From NCBI GenBank assembly GCA_934045075.1, contig OW203721.1:22454181-22518180 (forward strand): a stretch of 64,000 nucleotides of DNA. The letters are read 5' to 3'. Both the position numbers and the translations under genes were made by a program. Each line of letters starts with the position of its first letter. Within the stretch, counting starts at the first letter, position 1. A model generated the notes under the pieces. The model saw only the letters and a program-made list of their open reading frames with translations, was not told where the DNA came from and did no database searches. This DNA comes from Yponomeuta sedellus (taxonomy: Eukaryota > Arthropoda > Insecta > Lepidoptera > Yponomeutidae). Positions 16,576 to 27,669 of the stretch are shown here, in pieces.

Positions 16576-17076
16576 TGACACTGTTTGCAACTAAACGGCT
16601 ACATACTAAAGTAACAATCTCTAGTAAGATGTGTAAGATGGCAGCAAGCAAAGCCGCGTTTACACGATCCTAGTAGGCTCGGACATAGTAAACTTTCGTT
16701 TTTCTTCCTTTTTTCTGTTTGTTGTAATATGTAAGTTTAGTAATATGTTTAAAGTTTGTATTGTTACTGTGGCCGTGTGCACAGTTTCTATAGTAACTGT
16801 TTTCCTTCTCTTCTTCTTAGACGGTCTTTTAGTAGCTACTTAAGCGCGGTCCGATTGGAAAAAAAACATGATCTTTTTTTTCAGAGTGACGTTTGATTAA
16901 TAAGATGGCCTGTGTAAAAGATACGAGCAGCTTCAGAATAGCAAAAAAATTCCCTCGGTCCGAGTCTGCTAAGATCGTGAAAACGTGGCTAAGTCCAGTT
17001 ACTAAAATGAATCACTCTGACCGAGCGTAGTCATTTCGTGAAATCGGCTTTATCTACAGTATATTACAGATACAAA

Positions 17077-17440
17077 AGCGCTCGTGGCCTAGTGGAACCG
17101 AGTGATTGAAATCAATCACTGAGGTTAATCAACAACAGGCGCGGCCAGGCGCTGAATGGGTGACCATCCCGTGACTACCGCTAGTGGCATTTTCCTAAGC
17201 GCTTCCGTGCTTCGCAAGGCACGTTAAGCCGTTCGTGCCGGCCGTCATGTAATGGCAGTCGTTAAGTCATGCCAGAGGCCTTATGGGGCACTTGATAACT
17301 TCTGACAGTAAGTCCCGCCACTGTCTTACAATCGTCCACCAACCGGACTTGGCCCCCGTGGTGGAGTATGGCCTAACCTTCCTGTGATGCAGGAAGATTA
17401 CCGTGCTCCAGCAGTGGGGATACTTAAATGGTTGTTATCA
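17077..17440 (+). mobile_element. 5S-derived SINE, copy A2
   Basis: Full-length copy from GCGCTCGTGGCC to GCTCCAGCAGTGGGGATAC. The 5S-like A-box (GAGGTTAATCAACAACAGGC) and C-box (GAATGGGTGACC) each carry small changes. The 400 bases after it contain no recognised feature; the open frame at 17595-17894 on the other strand has no domain. Confidence 0.88.
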
Positions 17441-17859
17441 TTACTTATAGACAAGGGTGGGTGTACGTAAATTTGCGATGTTTAGGTAGATAATATTGAC
17501 TAACATCACATTCGTGCATTAACACACAGATAACAAAAGCTCGTTTCCCGACAGGGCTTTTAAAAAAATCTTTCTTTATCTAGCCGTTCCCGTGTTAAAG
17601 GCCACGAAGCCTTCTCCAGAGGAATGTATTTGGGTCAGCGTTGGAGTAAGACCACGATAACGGGAGGTATAACCGACAGAGGGTCAACCTTTTTTTTTCA
17701 GTCACCCTTACACTCACTGATAGAGCGCTCGAATGTAAAGGTTGAAGTGTTGTGGCTATAATAGCGTAAGTACTTCGTAAATAACTTTTGAAAAAGAGGA
17801 GATTTTCAATAGCTATGACGACAGTGTGACATAATACAAGATATTTCGATATAAATAAA

Positions 17860-18116
17860 TTAATAAATAAATATAAATAAATACTCATGGACATATTACA
17901 CTGATCTCGTTAGCCCCATACTAAGTACAACTAAATTACTTGTGTTATAGGTGCTTACTCGACGGTAGATTTAATACAATTAATACATAGATAACATCCA
18001 AGGCCCGAGACAAACTAGAAAAGTTCGTTTCCTAGTTTGACCCGGCCGGGATCGAACCCGAGACCTTTGGTTTTACAGTCAGCGTGCCAAACCGCAGCGC
18101 CACCGAGGCCGTCAAC
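17860..18116 (-). mobile_element. tRNA-derived SINE family D, copy 1
   Basis: Antisense. On the minus strand it starts GACGGCCTCGGTGGCG, has a B-box GGGTTCGATCCC, and ends in an ATTTATTT-type tail. The same body recurs at 25450-25684 (AGCCCCATACTAAGTACAAC). Confidence 0.78.
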
Positions 18117-18469
18117 TGAAAGTAGATATTAAAAGGATTTAACACACTGATTTTGTTATATGACAAAAATTGATAACCATATTTTCATTGAAATAAAAGA
18201 TTATAATACCGCTTTCAGCCATTTTGACTGAAACACCCATCACACCGCGTGATTTTACGCTTAGGTTAACATTGGTAAACTTCAACCGTGCTTTGATGTG
18301 ACTACTAGTGATTACGATGTTGCGTGACGTCAGATTCGACGCCAGGACACTGCGAGCTGTCCACTTCAAGCTGTCCAGCTGAACACTGCATTGTTGAAAT
18401 ATAGGTTTTTTTCTAAATACATAAATGTATCCCCACATTTTGAAAGAGGATTTAATAAGGCACATTGTC

Positions 18470-18690
18470 GTGCCGCCGGCTAAATAAAAAAAAATTAGAT
18501 TAAAAATACGCGAACTACAGCCATTTCATCAATTTTCAAGAATTGTTAGAAAATCAAGGTTTTTTTTTTAAATATGAGCTCTTGAAGTGACAGTGAAATT
18601 ATAGAATTAACTCTTGAAAGTATTAGAACTGACGCAAGAAATGTGACTGATAACCTGCAATTTACTGGGAGAAATATATGACACGTGCAT
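18470..18690 (+). mobile_element. Second copy of the 7485 transposon relic
   Basis: Colinear with 7485-7720: CGCGAACTACA, TTTCATCAATTTTC, AAAGTATTAGAAC, GGGAGAAATATATGA. Indels have destroyed the small open frame. Only two copies are in the window. Confidence 0.55.
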
Positions 18691-18752
18691 TTGCTCCAGA
18701 AACCACTATTTGGTTTGGTGAAGTAGACTACGAAACACTTCAGTTTTGAATC

Positions 18753-18822
18753 CCCAGCCGGGATTCGAACCCGAGACCCCTCGCGTGGTAGGCAGATGCG
18801 CTACCGCTGCGCCACAGATGTC
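18753..18822 (-). mobile_element. tRNA-like pseudogene or SINE head
   Basis: On the minus strand TGGCGCAGCGGTAGCGCATC is an A-box/D-arm, CTGCCTACCACGCGAG an anticodon region, and GGGTTCGAATCCC a perfect B-box/T-arm. The acceptor arm is poor, so a functional tRNA is unlikely. Confidence 0.55.
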
Positions 18823-18829
18823 GTCTTTT

Positions 18830-19454
18830 TATTATTAGTGCTATCGTCTTTCAGTGCCCTGCAGGGCTAATTAAATCTTTCTGTAATCTGCCGGACTACT
18901 TTAAATCTTTCCGTAGGCACTACTTTAAATCTCTTTGTAGCCCGTAGTTAATTAACCTCTCGTCTTGCCCTGAAGCCGGCGTCGGGTGCCCAAAACTCCT
19001 CGAAACTTCCAAGTTGACGTCAATTTATCGGACGAGATCTATTAAAACCAATTCACTTAGGGCCGAGGGGCTGATTTTTAACACTCTGCAAAAGTTCCAA
19101 GTTTCCTTGCCACCGTTTCGTGATCATTGGTGAAATAGAATCAACCATTTGGATGGGTTTTAAATGCGAATACGAGTGTTTACGTGAGTTTGTGGCAATT
19201 GCACACGTTATGAAGGATGTGGACGTCTGCACGTCTGCACTGTATTTTTTAGGTGTCGATTAAGTTTCCGACGGTCACGTCAAAGATTAGAATAGATGGG
19301 GTTAATACTCTTTATTGGACTTTATTATAAGATATTTTATTTTTTCTATCTTATTAGGCACACCAACAGCATAAATACATCACAAAGTAAAGTACCTAAT
19401 GCACCAGAAAGATATAATTTCGTATACTCGTATTCACACCGGTTAACACAATCT
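18830..19454. other. Repeat-free intron segment, possible regulatory block
   Basis: Shares nothing obvious with the mobile elements here. It contains TTAAATCT(T/C)T three times (18871, 18901, about 18925), TTAATTAA-type homeodomain-like sites, and a GTTGACGTCAA palindrome near 19013. This is compatible with an enhancer of the host gene, but nothing beyond composition supports it. Confidence 0.2.
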
Positions 19455-19637
19455 TCTATAATATAAAAATGAATCGCTGAATGTGTTGGTAAGCGCAAAT
19501 CTCGAGAGCAGCTGAACCGATTTCGCTAATTCTTTTTTTAGAATATTCCTTTAAGTACGAGGATGGTTCTTACGGAGAGAAATATAAAAAAAAAATAATC
19601 TACTGTAAGGCGGTAAGAAGTTCGCTGGAGCAGCTAG
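19455..19637 (+). mobile_element. Non-autonomous Helitron-like element, copy 2
   Basis: TCTATAATATAAAAATGAAT to GCAGCTAG, then T. Strongly similar to 9493-9679, including GGATGGTTCTTACGGAG. Around 19740-19805 a further fragment (CGGAACCCTAAAA) resembles another common lepidopteran repeat end. Confidence 0.75.
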
Positions 19638-20314
19638 TATTTATAGAAAGTAAACATACATCGTAAATTTAAAAGTTTGATTATTTCACAACTTCAAGGA
19701 GCTATGGACTTGAGTATACGGTTTTAAATTCAACAAACAGTCTTGACAGACAGATCGACGGACAACAAATAAGGGTTCCGATTTTCCTTGTGAGTACGGA
19801 ACCCTAAAAAAAGGGTGAGAGCAAGAAACGCTCACCAAAATGTCTGCTTTACATTGTTATTTTACTCGTAGATACAACCCGCGCCCGCAATCAAATCAAA
19901 AGCTGGATCGCCTACGTCGTAACCGTGTTAAAATGATGAATCGCACCCTAGCGATCAATCACTTACGGTGGCTTTTCAATGCGCTTATTGGGGAGGATTT
20001 CCTGCGGGCCCTCGGTCAATGTTCTCCACTTGCCATTTTCCGGTTTATTTTTTTCGGGAGACCATTAATCACGGAGCGGAGCTGTCAACTGCTGACTCGG
20101 AGAGCGTCAGGCGCCGCCTCTCTCTTTTGTTGAATCCTCTTTGTTGCTGTACTAAAGAATAATTTCAGGCACCGACACGATCTGCGGCCCTGCCCCCCGT
20201 GTACCTGTGATCTTTGAGTTTCCTTCATTCTCCAACTTTTTTGAGAGGCGAAAGCTTTTCATGCGACTGCTAAGTCAGGGAGGATTTTATCAGTGTCTAT
20301 GTATTGTCCTTGCT

Positions 20315-20563
20315 GTGTGGTGTCGGCCTAGAGAATATCACCATCCCAATTCTTCCCGCGGGTGTGGTAAAAGGCGACTAAGGGACACAAAACGGGGGGT
20401 GGGTAGCAGCGCCCCCTGCAGTACAATTCTACCGAACGGCGATCCCCAACCCGCATGCCCAGAGTGGGGATTATGGGCATTACCCCCTACGATAGCACAA
20501 CGTGGCGCTCTTTAGGGGAGGGCTATGTCCAGCAGTGGACTAGTAAGGCTGACGACGACGACG
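20315..20563 (+). mobile_element. LINE 3' end, family E copy 1
   Basis: GC-rich and non-coding, nearly identical to 42397-42645 (AATTCTTCCCGCGG, AGCAGCGCCCCCTGCAGTAC, TAGCACAACGTGGCGCTC). Ends GTCCAGCAGTGGACTAGTA and a GACGACGACG tail, the usual form of RTE-like LINE 3' ends. The overlapping open frames are not genes. 19638-20314 holds nothing else recognised. Confidence 0.7.
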
Positions 20564-20576
20564 ATGTATTGTCTTG

Positions 20577-20960
20577 AAGCGTTCGTGGCCTAATCGAACC
20601 GAGTGATTGGAATCAATCACTTGAGTTAAGTAACAATTGGTGCGGTCAGGCGCAGGATGAGTGACCTCCCGTGACTACCGCTAGTGGTATTTTTCCTAGC
20701 GCTTCCGTGCTCCGCAAGGCACGTTAAGCCGTTGGTGCCGGCTGTCATATAATGGCAGTCGTTAAGCCATGTCAGAAGCCTTATGGGCGGCTTTAGTACT
20801 TCAGACAGTAAAAGGCCCGTCATTGTGTTACGTTACAAACCTCCACCAACCCGGACTTGGCCCCCGTGGTGGAGTATGGCCTAACCTTCCTACGATGCAG
20901 GAAGAGACCCCAACGCCTTCCCGTGGCCTAGCACTCGGGACATACAAGGGTTTTTATCGT
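20577..20960 (+). mobile_element. 5S-derived SINE, copy A3
   Basis: Full-length. A-box-like TGAGTTAAGTAACAATTGG and C-box GGATGAGTGACC. It sits directly behind the family E LINE tail. Open frames inside it on both strands are shadows of this non-coding repeat. Confidence 0.88.
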
Positions 20961-21029
20961 ATTCTCTTTAAAAAGACATTTAGGTACCTAGGTATATTAG
21001 CCTATAAACGTCGCAGTGCACGACACAGG

Positions 21030-21150
21030 CCTTCTCTCACAGGGAGAGTATAGGCTTAGTTACCACGCGTGCCCTGAGGATATTTCAACACCTCAGACAC
21101 TCAGGTTTCCCCACGATGTTTTCCTTCGCCGTTAGCGAATTACTTGAGCT
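21030..21150 (-). mobile_element. tRNA-SINE family C fragment
   Basis: Antisense pieces of the family C2 body: CTCTCACAGGGAGAGTATAG, then CCACGATGTTTTCCTTCGCC. The head is missing. 21150-21366 shows only further degraded family C sequence. Confidence 0.55.
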
Positions 21151-21366
21151 CTGGATCTACGTACGAGTTGATTTATACTGCGCCCAGTGGCATCTTCACT
21201 TACACTGAATAGGTTAAGGGACAATTCGGATGCTGCACTGCCCGAGACATGGTTTTTAGATGTAGACTTGTCCAGCACGTACACCATCCGAGTTATTTAA
21301 GACTTGAAGTATCCAACCATACGGCTCGGTATTAACGGAGGTAAATGCAACAAAAAGAAGTGTTAC

Positions 21367-21862
21367 GTTATCAGCCCTTGTATGTCCTCACTGCTGGGGC
21401 ACGGGTCTCTTCCTGCATCCCAGGAAGGTTAGGTTAGGTTAGGAAGGTTAGGTTAGGCTTTTTTATAATTTGTACGCCTCATCAGGCAGAGCATGTATAG
21501 AACTAATTATTTTTTATATACATCCTATCAATGAACTCATGCTACACAAATAAAAAATTTTGTCTTTGTCTTAGGCCACGGGGGCCAAGTCCGGGTTGGT
21601 GGAGGATTGTAAGACAGTGGCGGGTCTTACTGTCAGAAGTTATCAAGCCGCCTATAAGGCCTCTGACATGGCTTAACGACTGCCATTATATGGCAACCGG
21701 CATTAACGGCTTAACGTGCCTTGCGAAGCACGGAAGCGCTCGGAAAAATGGCACTAGCGGCAGTCATGGGACGCTCACCCATCCCGTACCTGACCGCGCC
21801 TGTTGCTGCTTAACCAAGTAATTGATTCCAATCACTCCGTTCGCCTAGGCCACGAGCGCTTC
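21367..21862 (-). mobile_element. 5S-derived SINE copy A4, split by a nested LINE tail
   Basis: The 3' part (21367-21437) and the rest (21573-21862) of one antisense SINE are separated by about 135 bp ending AAATAAAAAATTTTGTCTTTG. That insert looks like a LINE 3' end with an AATAAA signal and a TTTGTC tail. GGTTAGG is repeated at the left junction. Confidence 0.8.
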
Positions 21863-22360
21863 TGAAGAAAAAGAATTGTAATATTTTCAAATTAAAGTAA
21901 AACTGGCTGAATAGAGCCGCAACTCAGTGTAGGTATCTCAATTAATTACAATTTATTACTATAACAACTTTCCTCCAACACAACCTTCTTTTAATTTATT
22001 TTATAGTTAGCAACCCACAAAGGTTATTTAATTTTGCCTGAAAATGTGCTTAAACTATCTACCCGGGAAAATAATTTAACTAAAAGTTTTCTGCAAAATG
22101 GATTCAGCTGAGTAAGAAGAGATTGAAACACAGCAACTTATTAATTAAGTGGAAGGAAATACAAATACGTAGCTAAGTTTTGTGCGGACTTCGGCAATGA
22201 TACGAAAAGTTCGGCGTTATCGAACTCATTTACTGTAGGAAGACTTATACCTTCATCTCACAATTTGCTTTAAAATAATCGAAGCTGGTCAGCGGATATC
22301 CAACGTTAACTCAGAAGTCACTTTTACGTCGTCCGAATAGGCTTACATGTCAAACACTAC
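21863..22360. other. Intron, nothing recognised
   Basis: AT-rich, no repeat shared with other parts of the window and no codon-biased open frame. Confidence 0.5.
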
Positions 22361-22700
22361 GATATCAACCCTTGTATGCCTCTACTGCTGGAGCACGGGT
22401 CTCTTCCTGCATCGCAGTGAGGTTAGGCCATAATCCACTACGGGGGCCAAGTCCCGGTTGGTGGAGAATTGAAAGACGGTGGGGGGATTACTGTCAGAAG
22501 TTATCAACCCGCCCATAATTCCTCAGACGTGGTTTAATGACTGCCATTACATGACAGCTGGCACCAACGGCTTAACGTGCCGAAAATGTCATTCAATAAA
22601 TTCGCAAAAATGTCACTAGTGGTAGTCACGTGACGGTCACCCATCCTGAGCGCGCATGTTGTTGCTTAACTCAGTCGGTTCGACTAGGCCTCAGCGCTTT
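22361..22700 (-). mobile_element. 5S-derived SINE, copy A5 (diverged)
   Basis: Antisense, with many substitutions and a deletion before TAACGTGCC. The 5S-like end is degraded (TGTTGTTGCTTAACTCAG). Probably an old copy. Confidence 0.82.
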
Positions 22701-22794
22701 GCGCTTCGAGCGTCGAACACTAACTACACTTTAACGTAGCTTATGCTTTAACTTGTAGCAGTCATGGTTTCGTATCTTGTGGCCCTTTTAGCAT

Positions 22795-23000
22795 AAGATA
22801 TTTCAATCAATTAATCTGTACTCGTCCACTGCTGGACATAGGCCTCCCCAAGGCACGACACTTCATTCAGCATTCGGCCATTCTCATCCCGCTACTGCCA
22901 GTAATCTTTCCCAGATCATCCCAATTAACCGGTGGGCGTGCTATGATGCGTTTGCCAGTACTTGGTCTCTAATCGAGAGCCCATAGACCGTCCGATACGA
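22795..23000 (-). mobile_element. LINE 3' fragment
   Basis: GTCCACTGCTGGACATAGGC is the reverse complement of the standard RTE-like LINE 3' end (CCAGCAGTGGAC). The preceding coding part is too diverged to read confidently. Confidence 0.55.
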
Positions 23001-23064
23001 TGCAAAATTATACTTCGACGTTACCTCATGGGGGCAGTTTTGATGCTATATTTCTATAATTGAC

Positions 23065-23380
23065 TATAGCTTGAGAAAGGCATTTCGCGTTGGTTTGGAC
23101 ATGTGGAGAGAATGAAGGAAGAAAGATTGACGAAACAAATATACATTGCGAATGTGAGTGGAAGCGCTGGTAAGGGAACTCCCAGGCGGACATACGTCGA
23201 CCAAATAGGGGTTGTATTAGCAAAGGGGAAGATAAAAAGTACCCGGAACCGGCGGGCGTGCATGTAACGACTTATGAACGTTGATGAGGCGAAGGTGATC
23301 TGTCAGGATCGTGGCAAGTGGCAGTCCCTGGTCTCTGTCAACCTCTCTGGGATACAGGCGTCAGGTTAATTTTTATTATG
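23065..23380 (+). pseudogene. RTE-like reverse transcriptase, C-terminal fragment
   Basis: Reads FGHVERMKEERLTKQIY, then GKGTPRRTYVDQIGVVLAKG, then a stop, then RLMNVDEAKV and DRGKWQSLVSV. This is the typical post-RT tail of an RTE-like LINE. Stops and truncation make it a pseudogene. Related 3' scraps lie at 16455-16575, 45015-45075, 46135-46180 and 46391-46537. Confidence 0.7.
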
Positions 23381-24028
23381 TTGTGTGTTTCTATAGGTAA
23401 TGATGCGGTACATATGATAAATCCATATGAAGAAGAATAAAAAGTGATACGTTTAATTAGATTGACACAAAAGAACACGTATCAAAATTACATAATTACC
23501 TAAGGACCACTGTGCCTCTGTCTTAACAAAAAGCGATCAGACACTCAGCAGGATTACCGATGTGTGCTCTAAGACACACTGCGCCAGCAAAATGATGCAC
23601 TTAATGGAGATTTTGTTCCGTTGGGTGTAAGTCCGACGATCGGCTGTGTTATCGTCAGTATCCCCTTGCGATGGCCTGTAATTACTAGGCCGAGCCGAAG
23701 GCTAATTGAAGCTATTCATTGCCTAGTGCGTCGCGGGCGCTCTGTAACGTCCACTTCAGTCCAACCTTATTAGCTCCGCCATTATCTCTTCCAGTTAATA
23801 CCTTTTGCCGGCGTCGCATCTTGAAAATAAAATACCTTCGGGAATTGAGACTTGTATTGGGACAAATCTGATGTATCAATAATGTATATCTAAATGTAAC
23901 GTCTAAAGATAGAGATGTTGGTTAAAGATGTAATCGTTGTAACAAATAAACATTACGTATTTTGAACGCCATCGTCAGCCGAGAATAATCTTAACATTAG
24001 CCGGATAAAAATTATAGGTACATAGTTT
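23381..24028. other. Repeat-poor intron segment
   Basis: 23600-23800 is unusually balanced in base composition and includes GTAATTAC and CTAATTG homeodomain-type sites. No coding potential or mobile repeat was recognised. A conserved non-coding element is possible. Confidence 0.25.
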
Positions 24029-24246
24029 ATATGTCCCCAATGCTGGGGCACGGCTATCTTCCTGCGTCGCAGGGAGGTTTGGCCATACTCCACCGCGTGG
24101 GCCAAATCCGGGCTTGGGAGGATTGTAAAACAGTAGCGGGCGTTACCGTCAGAAGTTTTCATCCCTCCCATAAGGCCTCTGACATAGCTTAACGACTGTC
24201 ATTACATGACAGCCGGCACCAACGGCTTAACATTCCATGCAAAGCA
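24029..24246 (-). mobile_element. 5S-derived SINE, copy A6, truncated
   Basis: Antisense copy holding only the 3' two thirds. It stops at CATGCAAAGCATGATGATG, where the 3' tail of an antisense LINE begins. The LINE probably inserted into, or next to, the SINE. Confidence 0.8.
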
Positions 24247-25042
24247 TGATGATGATGATGTCGTCCATGCCGATCCGGCTACGGCGACTGTTGTGGGACA
24301 CTCAGGCTTCGTTGATGTGCCCGAGTGTGGATGACATAAGCAATCTTTGCAGTAAACGTACGTCCGCATGTGTCACATTTTAAAATTCCGTTGACATAAT
24401 TATAATGTATTTCCGTAGGTGGTCGGGCTTTTAAGTGATCCCGCTTAGCGTCGAGATCAGTACGTCTCTTCTCTTCAAAAGTGAAGACACTTGTTTGCAC
24501 TGGGTGTCTCCACGCTGGTCTCTCAGCAGCGCATTCCTCCCAGTTGCTCGGATCCATATCGCAGCTCTTCATGTGCCTCTTCAGCACGTCCTTATATCGG
24601 AGAAACTGGCCACCTCGTTTGCGCTTGCCTTTTCGGAGCTCCGAATAAAATACACGCGTTGCCAGTCTCTCGTCAGGCATGCGGGAGACGTGGCCGCACC
24701 AGCGCAGTTGCCGCCTCATCAGATAGGATTCAATGCCGCCAACTTTAGCCCGGCGCAGTAGTACCTCTGTGTTACGAATGCGATCGGACCATTTTATATT
24801 AAACATTTCTCGTAGACCTTTGAGGGGAAACCTATCCAACATCCGGATGTGCTTGCGATAAAGACACCAGGTTTCTGCAGAGTATAAGACGTTTGGTAAC
24901 ACTATGGCCATGTACACGGCTACCTTGGTCGATGTTTGGATGTTGTTTGAGCGAAATAGCTTTGATCGTACATTTCCGAAGGCAGCAGAGGCTGCGCCGA
25001 TCTTGTTGTTTAGCTCAGCGTCCAGACCACCTTTTGCTGTCA
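24247..25042 (-). pseudogene. RTE-like LINE RT C-terminus with C2H2 finger, 5'-truncated
   Basis: Minus-strand frame from about 25042 to the stop at 24279. It carries [19 protein letters not shown], then [42 protein letters not shown] and a C-terminal C2H2 finger [21 protein letters not shown]. These are the thumb and tail of an RTE-like reverse transcriptase. No RT active site remains, so this is a 5'-truncated insertion. The 3' end has an ATC-rich tail. The open frame reads a further 25 codons of unrelated intron upstream (to 25121). The truncated end lies about 155 bp before the NOS1AP exon at 25199. Confidence 0.8.
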
Positions 25043-25198
25043 AGTTTAGTATAGAAATTGCATGTACAAAGGCGAGCTTATCTCTGTGAGATCTTATTTC
25101 GGGATTTACAAATTTCGCCAAACTGGTGTGAAGTTTGGTGGCGTTGCTCTCTTACAACTAAAACTTTCGGTAACTACACCAATGCCCTTCGTTTCCAG

Positions 25199-25390
25199 AA
25201 AAAGAAGTCGAGCAAACTGTTCGGTGAGAACAGTAGCGGCGCGGGCGCAGCTGCCGAGTTGATGCACCACCCCATCTACCGCATCTTCTACGTATCGCAC
25301 GACTCCTCCGACCTAAAGATCTTCTCCTACATCGCGCGAGATGGCGCCACAAACGCGTTCAAGTGCAACGTCTTCAAGAGCAACAAAAAG
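25199..25390 (+). CDS. NOS1AP: NOS1AP/CAPON PTB-domain exon (second visible)
   Basis: 192 bp, 64 codons, phase 0 at both ends, between CGTTTCCAG and GTAGGT. The first 20 codons ([20 protein letters not shown]) form a Ser/Gly/Ala-rich loop where the human protein has a different linker. The rest includes [20 protein letters not shown] and [16 protein letters not shown]. It matches the centre of the NOS1AP PTB domain almost residue for residue. Flanked by an antisense LINE on the left and a family D SINE on the right. The open frame extends past both splice sites, but those parts are intron. GC-rich third positions support coding. Confidence 0.97.
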
Positions 25391-25449
25391 GTAGGTGCAT
25401 CACATCAGACATTCTAATTTCAACTTTGTGTCGTCGCATTAAGAACGGT

Positions 25450-25684
25450 CCAAATAATAAATAAATATAAATATTCTAGGACATATTACACAGATCTCGT
25501 TAGCCCCATACTAAGTACAACTAAATGACTTGTGTTATACGAGTAGGTGCTAACTCGACGATAGATTTAATACAATAAATACATAGATAACATCCAAGAC
25601 CCGAGACAAACTAAAAAAGTTCGTTTCCTAGTTTGACCCGGCCGGGGAGCGAACCCAAGATCGGTTGCGCCACCGAGGCCGTCC
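25450..25684 (-). mobile_element. tRNA-derived SINE family D, copy 2
   Basis: Same body as 17860-18116 (ACATATTACACAGATCTCG, AGCCCCATACTAAGTACAAC). The tRNA-like head is damaged: part of the anticodon side is deleted. Confidence 0.75.
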
Positions 25685-25915
25685 AAATAAGCTTAATGTG
25701 CCGTCCTGTATTCCCATAGAATGGAAACACTTTTTGTTTTCCTTTGAACTCCCAATGTCAGTGGACTCGGGACTGACAACTCCGGTTGATGTTTACTTAT
25801 TCACATTATCGAAAAGTTACGTAAAGTTGTATTAGGAAAGCCTTAGGTACATAAAGACAGAGTTCGACAAGCGAAACGTTATTACACGTCATCACATCAT
25901 CACATTACATCACAC

Positions 25916-26179
25916 TAATATTATAGGGCGAAAGTTTGTGAGTGTGTAAGTTTGTAACTTCTTCATGTCTTCATGTAAAAAGCTAGTGAAAGGCTAAAAA
26001 TTCCACCCTTGTCCAAAAATTGTCCTTAGCGCGGGTTAGTGCATTAAAAATAATATAATTCATGTATAGAGTTAGGTGACACCCTGGATTAAGACATAGG
26101 GTACGTTTTACTGCGGGAAAATATCTTATTCCCATGGGAAAATCGATAAACCGCGGGTAACACCGCGGGGCACAGCTAG
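25916..26179 (+). mobile_element. Helitron-like element with a nested SINE tail
   Basis: Begins near CTAATATTATAGGGCGAAAG and ends GGGGCACAGCTAG followed by T. Inside, about 25985-26050, is a fragment of the family B SINE tail (GCGGGTTAGTGCATTAAAAA). The ends fit a short Helitron; no protein is encoded. Confidence 0.6.
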
Positions 26180-26552
26180 TTAAGATCTAAGAGTATATTC
26201 TTAGTGCAGATCGTTATCTGTACGTTATTATTTCCGTCGCCATTTTGTACGCAATGACATTATTCCTAAAACTCCGTATGTATAATCGATGGTTCTCAGA
26301 CACAGTCTGGAGTAATAAATTATAACAGAAACTATTATGACTAACAAACAGTGTAACCATAGACCAACATTGTTGGTATATGGTGTAACGCATAGAGCCT
26401 AGTGTCCAACCGAACTTAATATTTTGTCAGAAACACGATAAGTACTCCTTCTCTGATTGAGTATCGGTTAGTTTCTACACATGTTAGTCAATAAAATCTC
26501 TGTGGTGGTATTATAAAGCATTGTTTATTGTTATCAGTCATCAACTCATCAC

Positions 26553-27661
26553 CAGTGATAGGAATGGAGCGGGCTTATTAACCTAAACTTCGAGGAACTG
26601 AGACAAAAATCGGAGACTTCCTTACGACAATATTTTTTTCCGGGACATCACTTAAGAAAATTTAAAAATAATGTTATTCGAAATAAGTAATTGGTCTATG
26701 TTTACTTAAAGTTTAAGACTATACATAACAAATCACGGAGTCGCCTTGAAAAGTGTTATATCTATTTATTTAAACAATTAAAAGGGTAAAAGAAAAATAA
26801 AAGACAATGAAAATTGTTACAAAATACAAAAACAAATATAGGCATATTTGAATTCTTTTTCAAAATATATCTAACTGGAATGCATGAAACAAAATGTGCC
26901 TACAGACGGAACAACTTAAATTACAAAGTGTACACTTTGTGTTACTGAAAAATGTGATCCGGCCATTATTTAAATAATGACATTACGCACATTTGTAAAA
27001 CTTATTTAGAGGCTAAAAATTCCACTCATGCCGGGATTTGAACCCGCGACCTCTGGCTATCCGTGCCAGCGCTCTTTCCAACTGAGCTAATGGGCGACTC
27101 ACCGGCACCAGTGAAATTTCTTTACAATATTCTCTGTATTACGTACTTTTAAAACTTTTGCATCGTGATCTTTTAGTAAGATAAAAGACAAATAAATACC
27201 TTTCTTTTAAAAAAAATTTTAATCCTCTGTCTCCGTCCAAAATACATATAGAGACTTCTAAAGTATGAAATGTCTGTTTTATTACTTGAAAGACAATAAT
27301 TGTTGGAATATTTTTTTTCAATTATACACTTGAACTTTAGAAATCTCAAGAAACGCGGTCGAGACCGAGCGAAAAAGCAAATATTTACTGCAAAACGTGT
27401 ACGGTTTCTTAAACAAAGATTGCGTTTAACAGTTTTAAGTCATTTACATAATGTTCTCCAAAAAGCACTTTCAGAAAATTTTGGACTCTGTGTTATGTCT
27501 AGTCTCAAACTTTAAGTAAGCATAGACCAATTACTTATTCCGAATATTTTTAATTTACTTAAGTGATGTCCCGGAAAAAAATATTGTCGTTAGGAAGTCT
27601 CCGATTTTTGTCTCTGTTCTTCGAAGTTTAGGTGAATAAGCCCGATCCATTCCTATCACTG
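26553..27661. mobile_element. Non-autonomous hAT transposon (large MITE), 1,109 bp
   Basis: Terminal inverted repeats of about 180 bp, starting CAGTGATAGGAATGGA at the left and ending in the matching reverse complement. The element is flanked by a perfect 8-bp duplication CTCATCAC (26545-26552 and 27662-27669). An 8-bp duplication and CAGTG-type ends are hAT hallmarks. The 740-bp interior has no transposase; it contains a family B SINE (27003-27125). It needs a transposase in trans. Confidence 0.92.
27003..27125 (-). mobile_element. tRNA-derived SINE family B nested in the hAT element
   Basis: Antisense. The T-arm/B-box reads GGATTTGAACCC and the D-arm AACTGAGCTAATGGGC on the + strand. The upstream unit ATTCTCTGTATTACGTAC matches the 37137 copy. 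It inserted after, or was carried with, the hAT MITE. Confidence 0.75.
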
Positions 27662-27669
27662 CTCATCAC

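Noticed and set aside
20207..21821. Several 60-100-codon open frames on both strands
   Set aside because: They fall in non-coding LINE tails and 5S-derived SINEs, and the same frames recur wherever those repeats occur.
25058..25417. 119-codon single ORF across the PTB exon
   Set aside because: The ends are intron read-through; the acceptor CCAG at 25198 and donor GTAGGT at 25391 plus homology define a 64-codon exon.
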